Part shown: positions 56,833 to 64,000 of the stretch, piece by piece
Layout: every line of letters begins with the position of its first letter
Position numbering within the stretch: position 1 is the first letter of the stretch
Assembly: GCA_001940855.1 (NCBI GenBank)
Contig: MSGS01000066.1
Coordinates: forward strand, 30,265-94,264
Source of the DNA: Christensenellaceae bacterium Phil1
Lineage (GTDB): Bacteria > Bacillota > Clostridia > Christensenellales > CAG-138
Length of the DNA stretch: 64,000 nt
Reading direction: 5' to 3'
Position numbers and translations under genes: made by a program
The notes under the pieces: generated by a model
What the model was told of the DNA's origin: nothing
What the model saw: only the letters and a program-made list of their open reading frames with translations
Database searches by the model: none

Positions 56833-57906
56833 ATGACTAATCATACTATGATCGCTGCTAATAGCAGCAATTTATCAAAGCTCTCTGATAAGAGCGTAAA
56901 TTTGGTGGTCACTTCTCCACCATATCCTATGATTGAAATGTGGGATGAGATGTTTTCTGAACAGAACCCGGAGATAGGTACCGATTTGGCCAATGGAGAT
57001 GGAATAGCCGCTTTTAACAAAATGCACGATGTGTTGAACGCAGTCTGGAAGGAATGCGATAGAGTGCTCGATGATAACGGATTTGTTTGTATTAACATTG
57101 GTGATGCTACAAGAACCATTGATGGAGAATTTCAGCTATACTCGAACCATACTAAGGTTATCAATCAATTCTTAGCGATGGGGTATAGTGTTCTACCAGA
57201 CATTCATTGGCGTAAACAGTCAAATGCCCCTAACAAGTTTATGGGGTCAGGTATGTATCCAGCTGGAGCGTATGTGACATATGAGCATGAATATATATTA
57301 GTCTTTAGAAAAGGTGGTAAACGAGTTTTTAAGGGGACTGGTAAAGAGTTGAGGCAGAAAAGTGCATTCTTTTGGGAAGAAAGAAATGTATGGTTCTCAG
57401 ACATATGGGAAATCAAGGGAACCTCTCAGCTAATGGCGAAAACAAAGGCTTCTCGAGACCGCAATGCATCGTTTCCGTTCGAAATACCTTACCGTCTAAT
57501 CAATATGTATTCAGCAGAAGGAGATACCGTCCTCGATCCATTTGCAGGGTTGGGAACGACAAACATTGCATGCATGATTTCAAATCGAAATAGTATCGGT
57601 ATAGATATTGATCCTGAAATAGTAAAGCTTGCAATAGAGAACATGGGTATCACTACTGAAGCTGCTAACGCGATTATTGACAGTCGAATCAAGCGTCATT
57701 TGGAGTTTATAGCGGCTTTGCCGGATGAGAAAAAAGCCAAGTGTTATGATAATGGCCCGCATGGTATTAGAGTGAAAACCAAACAAGAAACGGCGATCGA
57801 AATAGAGCAACTGAAAAGTATTGAAAGAACAGAGTCAGGATATGAATGCTATTATGAAAAATACAAGCCCATTCAGCGGCCTGAGCAAATGAGCTTAGTT
57901 TTATAA
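56833..57906 (+). CDS. Type II DNA methyltransferase (beta class)
   Basis: 357 aa. Catalytic TSPPY motif IV at about residues 27-31 precedes the SAM-binding motif I DPFAGLGTT (about 235-243), the beta-class order; SPPY is common in N4-cytosine methylases. It ends at a bidirectional terminator facing the nuclease genes, and its partner nucleases look MjaI-like (MjaI cuts CTAG), so CTAG is a candidate target. It protects host and element DNA from the restriction enzymes. Confidence 0.85.
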   Translation: MTNHTMIAANSSNLSKLSDKSVNLVVTSPPYPMIEMWDEMFSEQNPEIGTDLANGDGIAAFNKMHDVLNAVWKECDRVLDDNGFVCINIGDATRTIDGEFQLYSNHTKVINQFLAMGYSVLPDIHWRKQSNAPNKFMGSGMYPAGAYVTYEHEYILVFRKGGKRVFKGTGKELRQKSAFFWEERNVWFSDIWEIKGTSQLMAKTKASRDRNASFPFEIPYRLINMYSAEGDTVLDPFAGLGTTNIACMISNRNSIGIDIDPEIVKLAIENMGITTEAANAIIDSRIKRHLEFIAALPDEKKAKCYDNGPHGIRVKTKQETAIEIEQLKSIERTESGYECYYEKYKPIQRPEQMSLVL

Positions 57907-57921
57907 AGGATTAATATATGC

Positions 57922-57965
57922 AAATAGAGAAGCGAGTACTATAATGTGCTCGCTTCTCTATTTAT
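57922..57965. terminator. Bidirectional terminator between methylase and nuclease genes
   Basis: Perfect 12-bp stem TAGAGAAGCGAG (57925-57936) with CTCGCTTCTCTA (57949-57960), with T-rich sequence on both outer sides in the respective directions. Confidence 0.82.
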
Positions 57966-58564
57966 CAAATCATACTGCGAATTTCTTCGATTATTGCTGG
58001 GTTCAAAATGGATATATTATCTGTTCGATTGTCAACAGAGTATTGTAAGACGAAAGCTGATGTTTGATACAGATCGCAAAATGCTTTCATTTTTCCTTTG
58101 ATATCAACAACATATTGATAACGACCATAGTAAAATGACTCGGGTTTTAGCTGAATTCCTATTGGTTTTCCATTTCGGTCATTTACATAAAAGTCAATAA
58201 AATAGTCTGTATCCCATTCTTTAGGAGCTTCTTGTACCGAAGGAGATATTTCACGTCGCAATAATTGAAGAGCAAGTTTTTCTTTGTTATAGCCCTGAAA
58301 TGTTCTTCGGAACATAACATCGTAGATGTAGTCCTTACACTCTTGTATTGAAACAGCATAGGTGGCAGGAATACTATGAAACATTTCTGTTGCCAATGCA
58401 TAAAGATAGCTTTCGTCATGAACATTGTCAAAGTACCAGATTTTCCACTCGTCTTCGGTCAATGGCTTAAGATTCCTTATCATGCTCATCATGTAACCGA
58501 TCCTTGCTGGGTTATTATATCCACCAATGTTATAGTAATTGTTTAATACTCTCTCAGATGCCAT
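57965..58564 (-). CDS. MjaI-like restriction endonuclease (second nuclease gene)
   Basis: About 199 aa. A PD-(D/E)xK-type active site is suggested by IDFYVNDRNGKPIGIQLKPES (aspartate ... Q-x-K followed by P), a pattern I associate with the MjaI family. The ATG at 58564 is preferred: TAA of the upstream gene, one base, then ATG, with GAGG nearby. The N-terminal half resembles that of the neighbouring nuclease in layout, so they may be diverged copies acting together. Confidence 0.6.
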   Translation of the reverse strand: MASERVLNNYYNIGGYNNPARIGYMMSMIRNLKPLTEDEWKIWYFDNVHDESYLYALATEMFHSIPATYAVSIQECKDYIYDVMFRRTFQGYNKEKLALQLLRREISPSVQEAPKEWDTDYFIDFYVNDRNGKPIGIQLKPESFYYGRYQYVVDIKGKMKAFCDLYQTSAFVLQYSVDNRTDNISILNPAIIEEIRSMI

Positions 58565-58565
58565 A

Positions 58566-59156
58566 TTAATCCTCGACCTCAATTTTCAAGCCGGTTTTTG
58601 TCTTTTCGTAATAAACCATTTTAACGTCAATGACTTCAGATAGACGTTTCATTGTTTTATAGGTTGTAGATTTTACGGAGTAAGGGGTGTTGCCAACATA
58701 GCCGTCGATTCCCTTGGATTCTTCATCAGGCGTAGCAAGGCGATAAGATTTTCCTTGCTTTTTAGCAAGGAAAGCAAGGATAGCTTTCTGGACATAGAGG
58801 CCGTTAAAGGTTTTCAGAATAACAAGATCTTCTACCCAACGTTCAACCATTTCTTTATCAATCAGAGGAATTGCATTCTTAAGATTCTGCACCTGAGTGA
58901 ATATTTTTTCCGTTGCAGTTGCGAATGCATTGGGGTATTTCGTGGTATACCATTCTTTCCAGTTTTCGATGGTAATCTCATCACATTCTTCCATAAACTG
59001 AGGAAACAGCTCTGACATTTGTCCAACAACATTTGCACGTGTTCCTTGCGCATTCTGATTTGCCCAGTTAATTAATTGTGATGTGTATTTAGGAAACTCA
59101 AAAGCCTCGCTTTCGTTGAAGTCGGCAATTTCATCATTTTTAATGGTGTAATTCAT
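58566..59156 (-). CDS. MjaI-like restriction endonuclease (first nuclease gene)
   Basis: 196 aa. NQNAQGTRANVVGQMSELF, WKEWYTTKYPNAF and WVEDLVILKTFNG are the segments I recognise from MjaI-type enzymes; the likely catalytic stretch is GIDGYVGNTPYSVKS (D ... S-x-K). It is the first of two nuclease genes after the controller gene on the same strand and is 3 bp from it, so all three share a transcript. Two nuclease genes with one methylase suggest a two-subunit enzyme. Confidence 0.62.
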   Translation of the reverse strand: MNYTIKNDEIADFNESEAFEFPKYTSQLINWANQNAQGTRANVVGQMSELFPQFMEECDEITIENWKEWYTTKYPNAFATATEKIFTQVQNLKNAIPLIDKEMVERWVEDLVILKTFNGLYVQKAILAFLAKKQGKSYRLATPDEESKGIDGYVGNTPYSVKSTTYKTMKRLSEVIDVKMVYYEKTKTGLKIEVED

Positions 59157-59159
59157 TTT

Positions 59160-59369
59160 TTATTCCTCCATAAACAATTTGTATGTATCAATGCCCAGCG
59201 CATCGGCTATCTTCTGAACCGTTTCCAAAGACACATTACGTTGGAAGCATTCAATGTCGCTGATATATGTTCTATGCAATCCACAGATTTCAGCGAATCT
59301 TTCTTGTGAGAGGCCTTTTTCAAGGCGCATTTTCTTTAGGTTGGTGCCAAACACCTTGATGATGTCCAT
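59160..59369 (-). CDS. Restriction-modification controller (C) protein
   Basis: 69 aa, XRE-type HTH: MRLEKGLSQERFAEICGLHRTYISDIE, the close form found in C proteins of type II systems. C proteins delay nuclease expression until the methylase has protected the DNA. AGGAGG before the ATG and a C-box operator 44 bp upstream support the role. Confidence 0.85.
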   Translation of the reverse strand: MDIIKVFGTNLKKMRLEKGLSQERFAEICGLHRTYISDIECFQRNVSLETVQKIADALGIDTYKLFMEE

Positions 59370-59412
59370 GGTTACAAACCTCCTATCCTAAAATTAAATT
59401 TTACGTCAAAGC

Positions 59413-59425
59413 AGACTATGAGTCT
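59413..59425 (-). promoter_or_regulatory. C-box operator of the controller gene
   Basis: AGACT-atg-AGTCT, a perfect inverted repeat containing GACT-n3-AGTC, the classic C-protein half site. On the minus strand it lies directly upstream of TTGACG, a -35-like hexamer for the C/nuclease genes, so the protein can activate or repress its own transcript. Confidence 0.72.
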
Positions 59426-59473
59426 ACAGATGATAAGTGGCATTGCGCCAACAGGTTTTTTTAGTGATCAAGC

Positions 59474-59509
59474 CAAAGGCGATCAACCGTGAAAAGTTGG
59501 TCGCTTTTG
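59474..59509 (+). terminator. Hairpin in the repA leader
   Basis: CAAAGGCGATCAAC (59474-59487) pairs with GTTGGTCGCTTTTG (59496-59509) with G-U pairs, followed by TTTTG. The 298-bp gap from 59370 to 59667 also has a GGAGGTG and short ATG-containing start with no long frame; no other gene seen. Confidence 0.5.
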
Positions 59510-59667
59510 TTTTGCCCATTAACCGGCATTCAAGTGTAACAGCTTGGATGTTTTTTTATTCCCCAAGGAGGTGGTGCGTATGCACAGCTGATAGCGATAA
59601 GGCAGTTCGGATGGACGGAGCTGCCTTGCTGAACACAGTCCAAATCTATAGAAAGGAAAACGCAGAT

Positions 59668-60669
59668 ATGGCAGAAGAAACGAAACAGACTCCGAAGCTG
59701 GAGCTGATCAGGGCCTCCGAGATCGATCCCAAATCGGTCGATTGGCTCTGGTATCCATTCATCCCTTACGGTAAGGTCACGCTCGTTCAGGGTGATCCCG
59801 GTGATGGTAAAAGCACTTTTATGTTGACCATCGCAGCCATGCTAACCAAGGGTGATCCGCTTCCATTTACGGAGCCGGAAACTCCGCCTGAGCCGATGTG
59901 TGTGATCTATCAGACCACGGAAGATGATGCGGACGATACCATCGTTCCTCGCTTCATTCGAGCCAATGGTGACCGTGAAAAATTGATTTTCATCAATGAG
60001 AAGGAAGCTCCTATCTCCTTCGATGATGCGAGAATTGAAGCAGCGATCAAGACCACAGGAGCGAAGCTTCTAATCCTTGATCCTCTCTCCTCTTATATCG
60101 GAGATTGCCAGCTCAATGCGGCGAATGAGGTCAGGCCCCGCTTCAATCACCTGATCCGAATTGCGAAGGAAACCAACGCAGCGATCGTGATCGTCAATCA
60201 TCTGAATAAGATGTTCGGCACGAAAGCAATCTACCGCACTCCCGGTTCTATTGACATTGTCGGTGCTGTAAGAAGCGCACTGCTCATCGGCAGAAGCAAA
60301 GAGAACGATGACGAACGAGTCATGGTTCAGCAGAAGTCGAACCTTGCTCCCACCGGGGCAGCGATCGTCTTCTCTGTTGGTGAAGATGGAATCAGCTTCA
60401 TCAAGGAATCCGAGTTGACGGCAGATGAACTCCTTGCCTGTTCTTCGGATAAGACCGGCAGGCCTGATACGAAAACGCAAGAGGCAATGGAGATCATTCG
60501 TGACTTGCTTTCCGATGGTGAGGAACACGAAGCTTCGGAATGTGAGGCCAGGCTGAATGAAGCCGGCATCAGCAAGTCAACGGCCAAGAAAGCCAAGCGA
60601 ATATTGGGGGTTGTTTCAACCAAGCCTCATTATTCGTGGTATTGGCGACTGCCGGAGAACGAGGATTAA
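59668..60669 (+). CDS. RepA-like RecA-fold ATPase (AAA_25)
   Basis: About 333 aa. Walker A GDPGDGKST (about residues 43-51), Walker B LLILDPLSSY (about 134-143), VIVNHLNKM sensor; a C-terminal winged-helix-like end (SKSTAKKAKRILGVV). Similar to plasmid RepA helicases and phage-like AAA_25 proteins. The ATG at 59668 has GAAAGGA upstream. With the relaxase and primase it could replicate the excised circle. Confidence 0.82.
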   Translation: MAEETKQTPKLELIRASEIDPKSVDWLWYPFIPYGKVTLVQGDPGDGKSTFMLTIAAMLTKGDPLPFTEPETPPEPMCVIYQTTEDDADDTIVPRFIRANGDREKLIFINEKEAPISFDDARIEAAIKTTGAKLLILDPLSSYIGDCQLNAANEVRPRFNHLIRIAKETNAAIVIVNHLNKMFGTKAIYRTPGSIDIVGAVRSALLIGRSKENDDERVMVQQKSNLAPTGAAIVFSVGEDGISFIKESELTADELLACSSDKTGRPDTKTQEAMEIIRDLLSDGEEHEASECEARLNEAGISKSTAKKAKRILGVVSTKPHYSWYWRLPENED

Positions 60670-60726
60670 GGGAGTTAAGGGGGAACGCCTTGCCCACGAC
60701 ATCTTTGCAGCATCGCTGAAAGTGTC

Positions 60727-60761
60727 ATAGTGGGTTACGCACTTTGAAAAAGTTGCGTAAC
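60727..60761 (+). other. Candidate oriT of the IME
   Basis: Upstream of the MobV gene, ATAGTGGG (60727-60734) directly precedes GTTACGCA-CTTT ... AAAG-t-TGCGTAAC, an inverted repeat (60734-60745 with 60749-60761). pMV158, the type system for MobV, is nicked in TAGTGTG/TTA; here TAGTGGG/TTA differs by one base, placing the predicted nick between 60734 and 60735. Confidence 0.55.
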
Positions 60762-60794
60762 ACGCTATCCCCCGGTCCCTGAGGAGGTGCAAAG

Positions 60795-62096
60795 ATGGCA
60801 AAACCAAATATGTCAGTTGCGAGAGTCGTAAAGCTGAATGCTGCGAGAGTCGGAAAATCAGAAAGGCATAACGAGCGTAAGAATACCAACTATGAAAACG
60901 TGAATGTCGTGCCGGAAAGAATCCCCTTCAATGTCAGCTTCAAGTCTCCCGGTGACATGACCTACAATGAGTATTTCGATCACTTGGTTGCCGAAGGAAA
61001 GATTTCGACAAGAGGTCTCAAGGACGGTGCGACCTACTTCAATGAGATGATCATCGATGTCAACACGGCATACTTTGAGGAGCATGGCGGGTACGAATTT
61101 TCCAAAGAATTCTACGAGGAAGCTTACCGCTTCTGCTGTGAAATCTACGGTGAAGATCAGATCGTATCAGCGGTCATGCATGCAGATGAGATCAATAGTG
61201 CTGTGTCTGAAGAAATGGGCAAACCGGTCTATCATTATCATCTTCATGTAGTCGCAATACCGACAGTGGAAAAGGAAATCCTGTGGTCGAAAAGATGTAA
61301 GGACGAAAGTCTGAGAGGAACCGTTAAGGGAGTAATCCGTCAGGTTTCTCATTCAAAGAAATGGAAAAACAGTCCTGTTCTTGATGAGCAGGGCCAGCCG
61401 GTTCTCAGCTCAAAGGGCAAGCCTCAGTATGTGAAATCGTACAGCATCCTTCAGGACCAGCTGTTTGAACACATGACTGCCGCTGGCTTCACTGACTTCC
61501 AGCGTGGCGAACGAGGCAGTACCGCAGAGCATCTTGAAAGCTTGGATTTTCAGATCAAGAAAGATGCGGAGCGTTTAGCTCAGGGCGAAGAAAAGATTGC
61601 AGCCGGTGAAGAACGACTCACTGAAATCGAGCAGGCCACTGAAGAAGCTACAGCAAAGCCTCAGAAGGTGCAGATCCGATACGATCAGGACCGCAAGGCT
61701 TACCTGACCTACGGTGAACTTGAAGGGCTTGGCAAGAAAGGTATCACCGGCAAGTATTCTCTTGAGCCGAAAGATTACAAGGGCCTTATCGCTATGGCAA
61801 AGGAAGGTGTTGCTTCTCGTGGCGAGATCAGCAGGCTGAACGATACCATTTCAAGAAACCAGCGCAGAATCAGCAGCTTATCCCGAAGCGTTTCCTCTTT
61901 GGAAGAAAAGCTTGCTGATATGACGGCCAAGTATGAAAGGCTGGTTGAAATGACAAGGCCGTATGTAGAAGCTGTTCAGCGTTTCCCTGAAGTGGTGAAG
62001 TCTTTCATTGAGAAACTTCTCCCGCCGAAGGAGCAGAAACAGGAGCAGGAAATCAGAAAACCAAATCACAGAAACAGAGATGAGGAAGATGAGTGA
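60795..62096 (+). CDS. MobV (Pre/Mob) family relaxase
   Basis: 433 aa. N-terminal MAKPNMSVARVVKLNAAR start; MHADEINSAVS ... YHYHLHVVAIPT holds the catalytic metal-binding histidines (about residues 146-151) of the Pre/Mob family. C-terminal half is coiled (about 260-400). It would nick the candidate oriT just upstream and mobilise the IME through a helper ICE. GAGGAGG before the ATG. Confidence 0.9.
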   Translation: MAKPNMSVARVVKLNAARVGKSERHNERKNTNYENVNVVPERIPFNVSFKSPGDMTYNEYFDHLVAEGKISTRGLKDGATYFNEMIIDVNTAYFEEHGGYEFSKEFYEEAYRFCCEIYGEDQIVSAVMHADEINSAVSEEMGKPVYHYHLHVVAIPTVEKEILWSKRCKDESLRGTVKGVIRQVSHSKKWKNSPVLDEQGQPVLSSKGKPQYVKSYSILQDQLFEHMTAAGFTDFQRGERGSTAEHLESLDFQIKKDAERLAQGEEKIAAGEERLTEIEQATEEATAKPQKVQIRYDQDRKAYLTYGELEGLGKKGITGKYSLEPKDYKGLIAMAKEGVASRGEISRLNDTISRNQRRISSLSRSVSSLEEKLADMTAKYERLVEMTRPYVEAVQRFPEVVKSFIEKLLPPKEQKQEQEIRKPNHRNRDEEDE

Positions 62097-62162
62097 CTCC
62101 TTACATGAGACACTATGACTTCTTGACCTCATCTTTTTTCGGAAATTTACGGAGGATTTATT

Positions 62163-62507
62163 ATGGCAGAAGAAATCAAGTGCACCATCACCAAGAAGAT
62201 TGGTGTGCTGTCCAAGAAGGACAACGGTTACAGCAAGCAGATCAATCTTGTTTCATGGAATGAGCGTGAGACCAAGCTCGATATCAGAGAATGATCTCCC
62301 TCTGACAGAGGCATCAAGGGCATTACCCTGACCGATGAGGAAGGCAGAAAGCTGCTTGCGGCATTACAGACTTATTACGATGAGGTAGACGGTGAGCTGC
62401 CCAAAGGAAAGGATGGATGCAATGGAAGGAACTATGGTTCAGAGAATCGGCAATGTTCTCTATACGGTCCGAGTACGACCGGCAGAGAATGCCAAAGAAA
62501 ATTATGA
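62163..62507 (+). pseudogene. YdbC/PC4-like ssDNA-binding protein gene with a nonsense codon
   Basis: From ATG 62163 the frame reads MAEEIKCTITKKIGVLS..., NLVSWNERE, LDIRE and then TGA (62292-62294), followed in the same frame by SPSDRGIKGITLTDEEGRKLLAAL. Family members have DW at this place (LDIRDWSP), so TGG became TGA. The rest of the frame is intact to 62505. YdbC-type proteins bind single strands in IMEs. Confidence 0.8.
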
Positions 62508-62580
62508 TACCAAGCTCAGGAAGATCATCGAGCAGGCCATGATCGTCAGCCTGAACGATGAAGAAAGAAAGTGCTCATGA
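62422..62580 (+). CDS. TnpW-like transposon protein
   Basis: 52 aa (MEGTMVQRIGNVLYTVRVRPAENAKENYDTKL..): a beta-beta-helix plan matching TnpW proteins. It lies within the tail of the broken YdbC frame in another frame, and its stop overlaps the next ATG (ATGA). Function unknown. Confidence 0.65.
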   Translation: MEGTMVQRIGNVLYTVRVRPAENAKENYDTKLRKIIEQAMIVSLNDEERKCS

Positions 62581-63179
62581 TCTCATTCGACAGAGTCAAA
62601 GAAGCGGTAACGACCAGACAGGCCGCTGAGAGCTATGGCATTCATGTCAACCGGCATGGTTTTGCCTGCTGTCCGTTTCATCATGAGAGAACACCTTCAA
62701 TGAAAGTGGACCGGCGATATCATTGCTTCGGCTGTTCGGAGGACGGCGATGTGATCGACTTCACCGCAAAGTTCTTTGGACTCGATCTGAAGGAAGCTGC
62801 CGAAAAGCTGGCAGCCGACTTCGGTATCGATGCTCCCTTTGAAGGTTCTCGTATCGAACCGGCGCCGGTAGTAAAGACTGGCAAGGCAGAGTTGGAAAAA
62901 CGCTTCAATGACTGTTGGAGGCTGTACTGTGAATATCTTCATCTGCTGAACCGATGGAAGGAACAGTACGCTCCGAAGATCACCGATGAGGAATGGGATG
63001 ACCGCTTCATTGAGGCCGCCCACCGCATCGATCAGGTCGAGTATTACCTTGATGAGCTTTGGTATGCTGACTGGCCTGAAAGAGAAATTATTATGAATGA
63101 CCTTCAAAGCGACATGGAGAGAATTGCGAAAAAGCCTGATATTTCAAGGCTTTTCTCTCCTGAAGGTCCTTCCCTTTAA
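62577..63179 (+). CDS. CHC2 zinc-finger primase-like protein
   Basis: 200 aa. The DnaG-type zinc finger is in the first 55 residues: C32-P-F-H35 and C50-F-G-C53, followed by DFTAKFFGLDLKEAAEKLAADFGI. The Toprim catalytic half is missing; the C-terminal half is helical and acidic. It may bind DNA for a separate catalytic partner. The ATG at 62577 overlaps the TnpW stop. Confidence 0.83.
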   Translation: MISFDRVKEAVTTRQAAESYGIHVNRHGFACCPFHHERTPSMKVDRRYHCFGCSEDGDVIDFTAKFFGLDLKEAAEKLAADFGIDAPFEGSRIEPAPVVKTGKAELEKRFNDCWRLYCEYLHLLNRWKEQYAPKITDEEWDDRFIEAAHRIDQVEYYLDELWYADWPEREIIMNDLQSDMERIAKKPDISRLFSPEGPSL

Positions 63180-63187
63180 CGACATTT

Positions 63188-63709
63188 GTGACGGATGAAA
63201 GTATTATTCGGAAACGTCTTGACAATCGCCGTCCCAAGGGCGAGATTCTGCGGGATATTGGCTATCTGCTTGAATGGCATGGATATAACATAAAGGTACT
63301 TGACCTGATACATACGGAGCGCAGCCACGGCTTCAACCCATTCGTATATCTTCGTGACGATAAGGACGTTCTGCGGCTGGTCAATAACCTTATACGCAAC
63401 ACCACGCCCAAAGGCGCGCAGAGCAGCGACCCTTTCTGGGAACGTGCGGAAACAGCGCTGCTCGAAGCCCTTATCCTATATCTGGTGAATGAAGCGCCGC
63501 CCGAAGAACAGAACTTCTCAATGGTAATGGAAATGATAAACGCCGCAGAAGTGAGAGAAGATGACGAAGAATACGCTTCCGTACTCGATGAACTCTTTGA
63601 GCGGTTGGCTATGCGCGATCCGGAGCACCTTGCCGTTAAGCAATATCATATTTTCAAATTGGCGGCGGGTGTTGTATGCTCTAAGAGACTTCTTAATCAA
63701 AGCGAATGA
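63188..63709 (+). pseudogene. virD4 coupling protein, middle fragment
   Basis: From about 63,233 the frame resumes virD4 at KGEILRDIGYLLEW and continues with NPFVYLRD, NTTPKGAQSSDPFWERAE, ALILYLVNEAPPEEQNFSMV to HIFKLAAG, then turns foreign (VVCSKRLLNQSE) and stops. The family continues KTAKSILISL here. The first 15 codons are IME right end. So the gene is broken a second time at about 63,670. Confidence 0.92.
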
Positions 63710-63720
63710 AAGTCTCTTAG
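63681..63720. repeat. Inverted repeat at the left end of the second element
   Basis: CTAAGAGACTT (63681-63691) with AAGTCTCTTAG (63710-63720), perfect 11-bp arms with the fused virD4 stop in the loop. Close to the insertion point, so it may belong to the recombinase attachment site or act as a terminator. Confidence 0.6.
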
Positions 63721-63747
63721 AACACACAGGATTTGCCGGGGAGAGCA

Positions 63748-63778
63748 AAATCAAGTTCCCATTTTGAGAACTTGATTT
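63748..63778 (+). terminator. Second hairpin before the recombinase gene
   Basis: Perfect 11-bp stem AAATCAAGTTC (63748-63758) with GAACTTGATTT (63768-63778). Only a TTT tail, so a modest terminator; could shield the element from virD4-side transcripts. Confidence 0.5.
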
Positions 63779-63800
63779 CCACGGTCTATCAGGTGATTGA

Positions 63801-64000
<200 letters not shown>

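Larger units (their letters stand above)
52357..63236. mobile_element. Mobilizable element (IME) of about 10.88 kb inside virD4
   Basis: Bounded by the two halves of virD4 that rejoin in frame when 52357-63235 is removed. It carries its own large serine recombinase, restriction-modification module, RepA-like ATPase, MobV relaxase with candidate oriT, YdbC remnant, TnpW and a CHC2 primase-like protein, but no T4SS genes, so it would use another element's transfer machine. Confidence 0.88.

Noticed and set aside
36919..62294. Stop-codon reassignment to explain the TAG and TGA inside two genes
   Set aside because: TAG replaces Gln and TGA replaces Trp, two different changes, while other genes in the window end normally with TAA, TAG and TGA.

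Overview
The window looks like part of the genome of an anaerobic, gut-type member of the Clostridia (Firmicutes). The reasons are a single-chain pyruvate:ferredoxin oxidoreductase, lipoproteins with Firmicutes-style lipoboxes, strong AAGGAGG ribosome binding sites, and a conjugative element of the kind common in Lachnospiraceae, Ruminococcaceae and Christensenellaceae. Genus cannot be fixed from the sequence alone. Base composition falls into blocks: a GC-rich chromosomal part (1 to about 26,985), a more moderate conjugative element (about 26,986 onward), and one very AT-rich cargo gene inside it (44,833-46,656).

Chromosomal part. A nucleobase catabolism cluster on the minus strand (guanine deaminase, MocA-like nucleotidyltransferase, dihydropyrimidinase-like hydrolase) sits next to a stand-alone FakA-like domain. 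Then come an SGNH hydrolase that appears to be leaderless, a serine beta-lactamase-like hydrolase and a MATE exporter. A six-gene minus-strand run from 14,994 to 7,654 encodes a Ugp-type ABC importer (ATPase, two permeases, binding lipoprotein) followed by a secreted staphylococcal-nuclease-like lipoprotein and a lipoprotein with three OB-fold-like repeats. An RDD membrane protein, a HAD hydrolase, a FEN-type 5'-3' exonuclease, an island of palindromic repeats, PFOR, an RpiR regulator with a PHP phosphoesterase, a lipoprotein and a D-aminoacylase-like amidohydrolase follow.

Conjugative element (ICE). At about 26,985 a chromosomal gene is cut off and an ICE begins. In order it carries ParA and ParB, a lipoprotein, a 1398-aa sortase-anchored adhesin with an N-terminal thioester domain, a set of small ICE proteins, a giant helicase/N6-methylase gene with an amber codon near its start and a TnpV gene nested out of frame inside it, a HEPN-motif cargo gene, a Toprim-type protein, MobC, a relaxase, a PcfB/DUF3801 protein, an ArdC-like protein and VirD4.

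Nested elements. virD4 is interrupted twice. A 10.88-kb mobilizable element (IME, about 52,357-63,236) sits after codon 'DP'. It has a 914-aa large serine recombinase with six extra C-terminal zinc fingers, a type II restriction-modification module with two MjaI-like nuclease genes and a C protein with its operator, a RecA-like RepA ATPase, a MobV relaxase with a pMV158-like candidate oriT, a broken YdbC gene, TnpW and a CHC2 zinc-finger primase piece. After about 145 more codons virD4 is interrupted again, at about 63,670, by a second element. Its own serine recombinase starts at 63,849 and runs off the window. With its coupling protein split in three, this ICE should not conjugate until both passengers excise.
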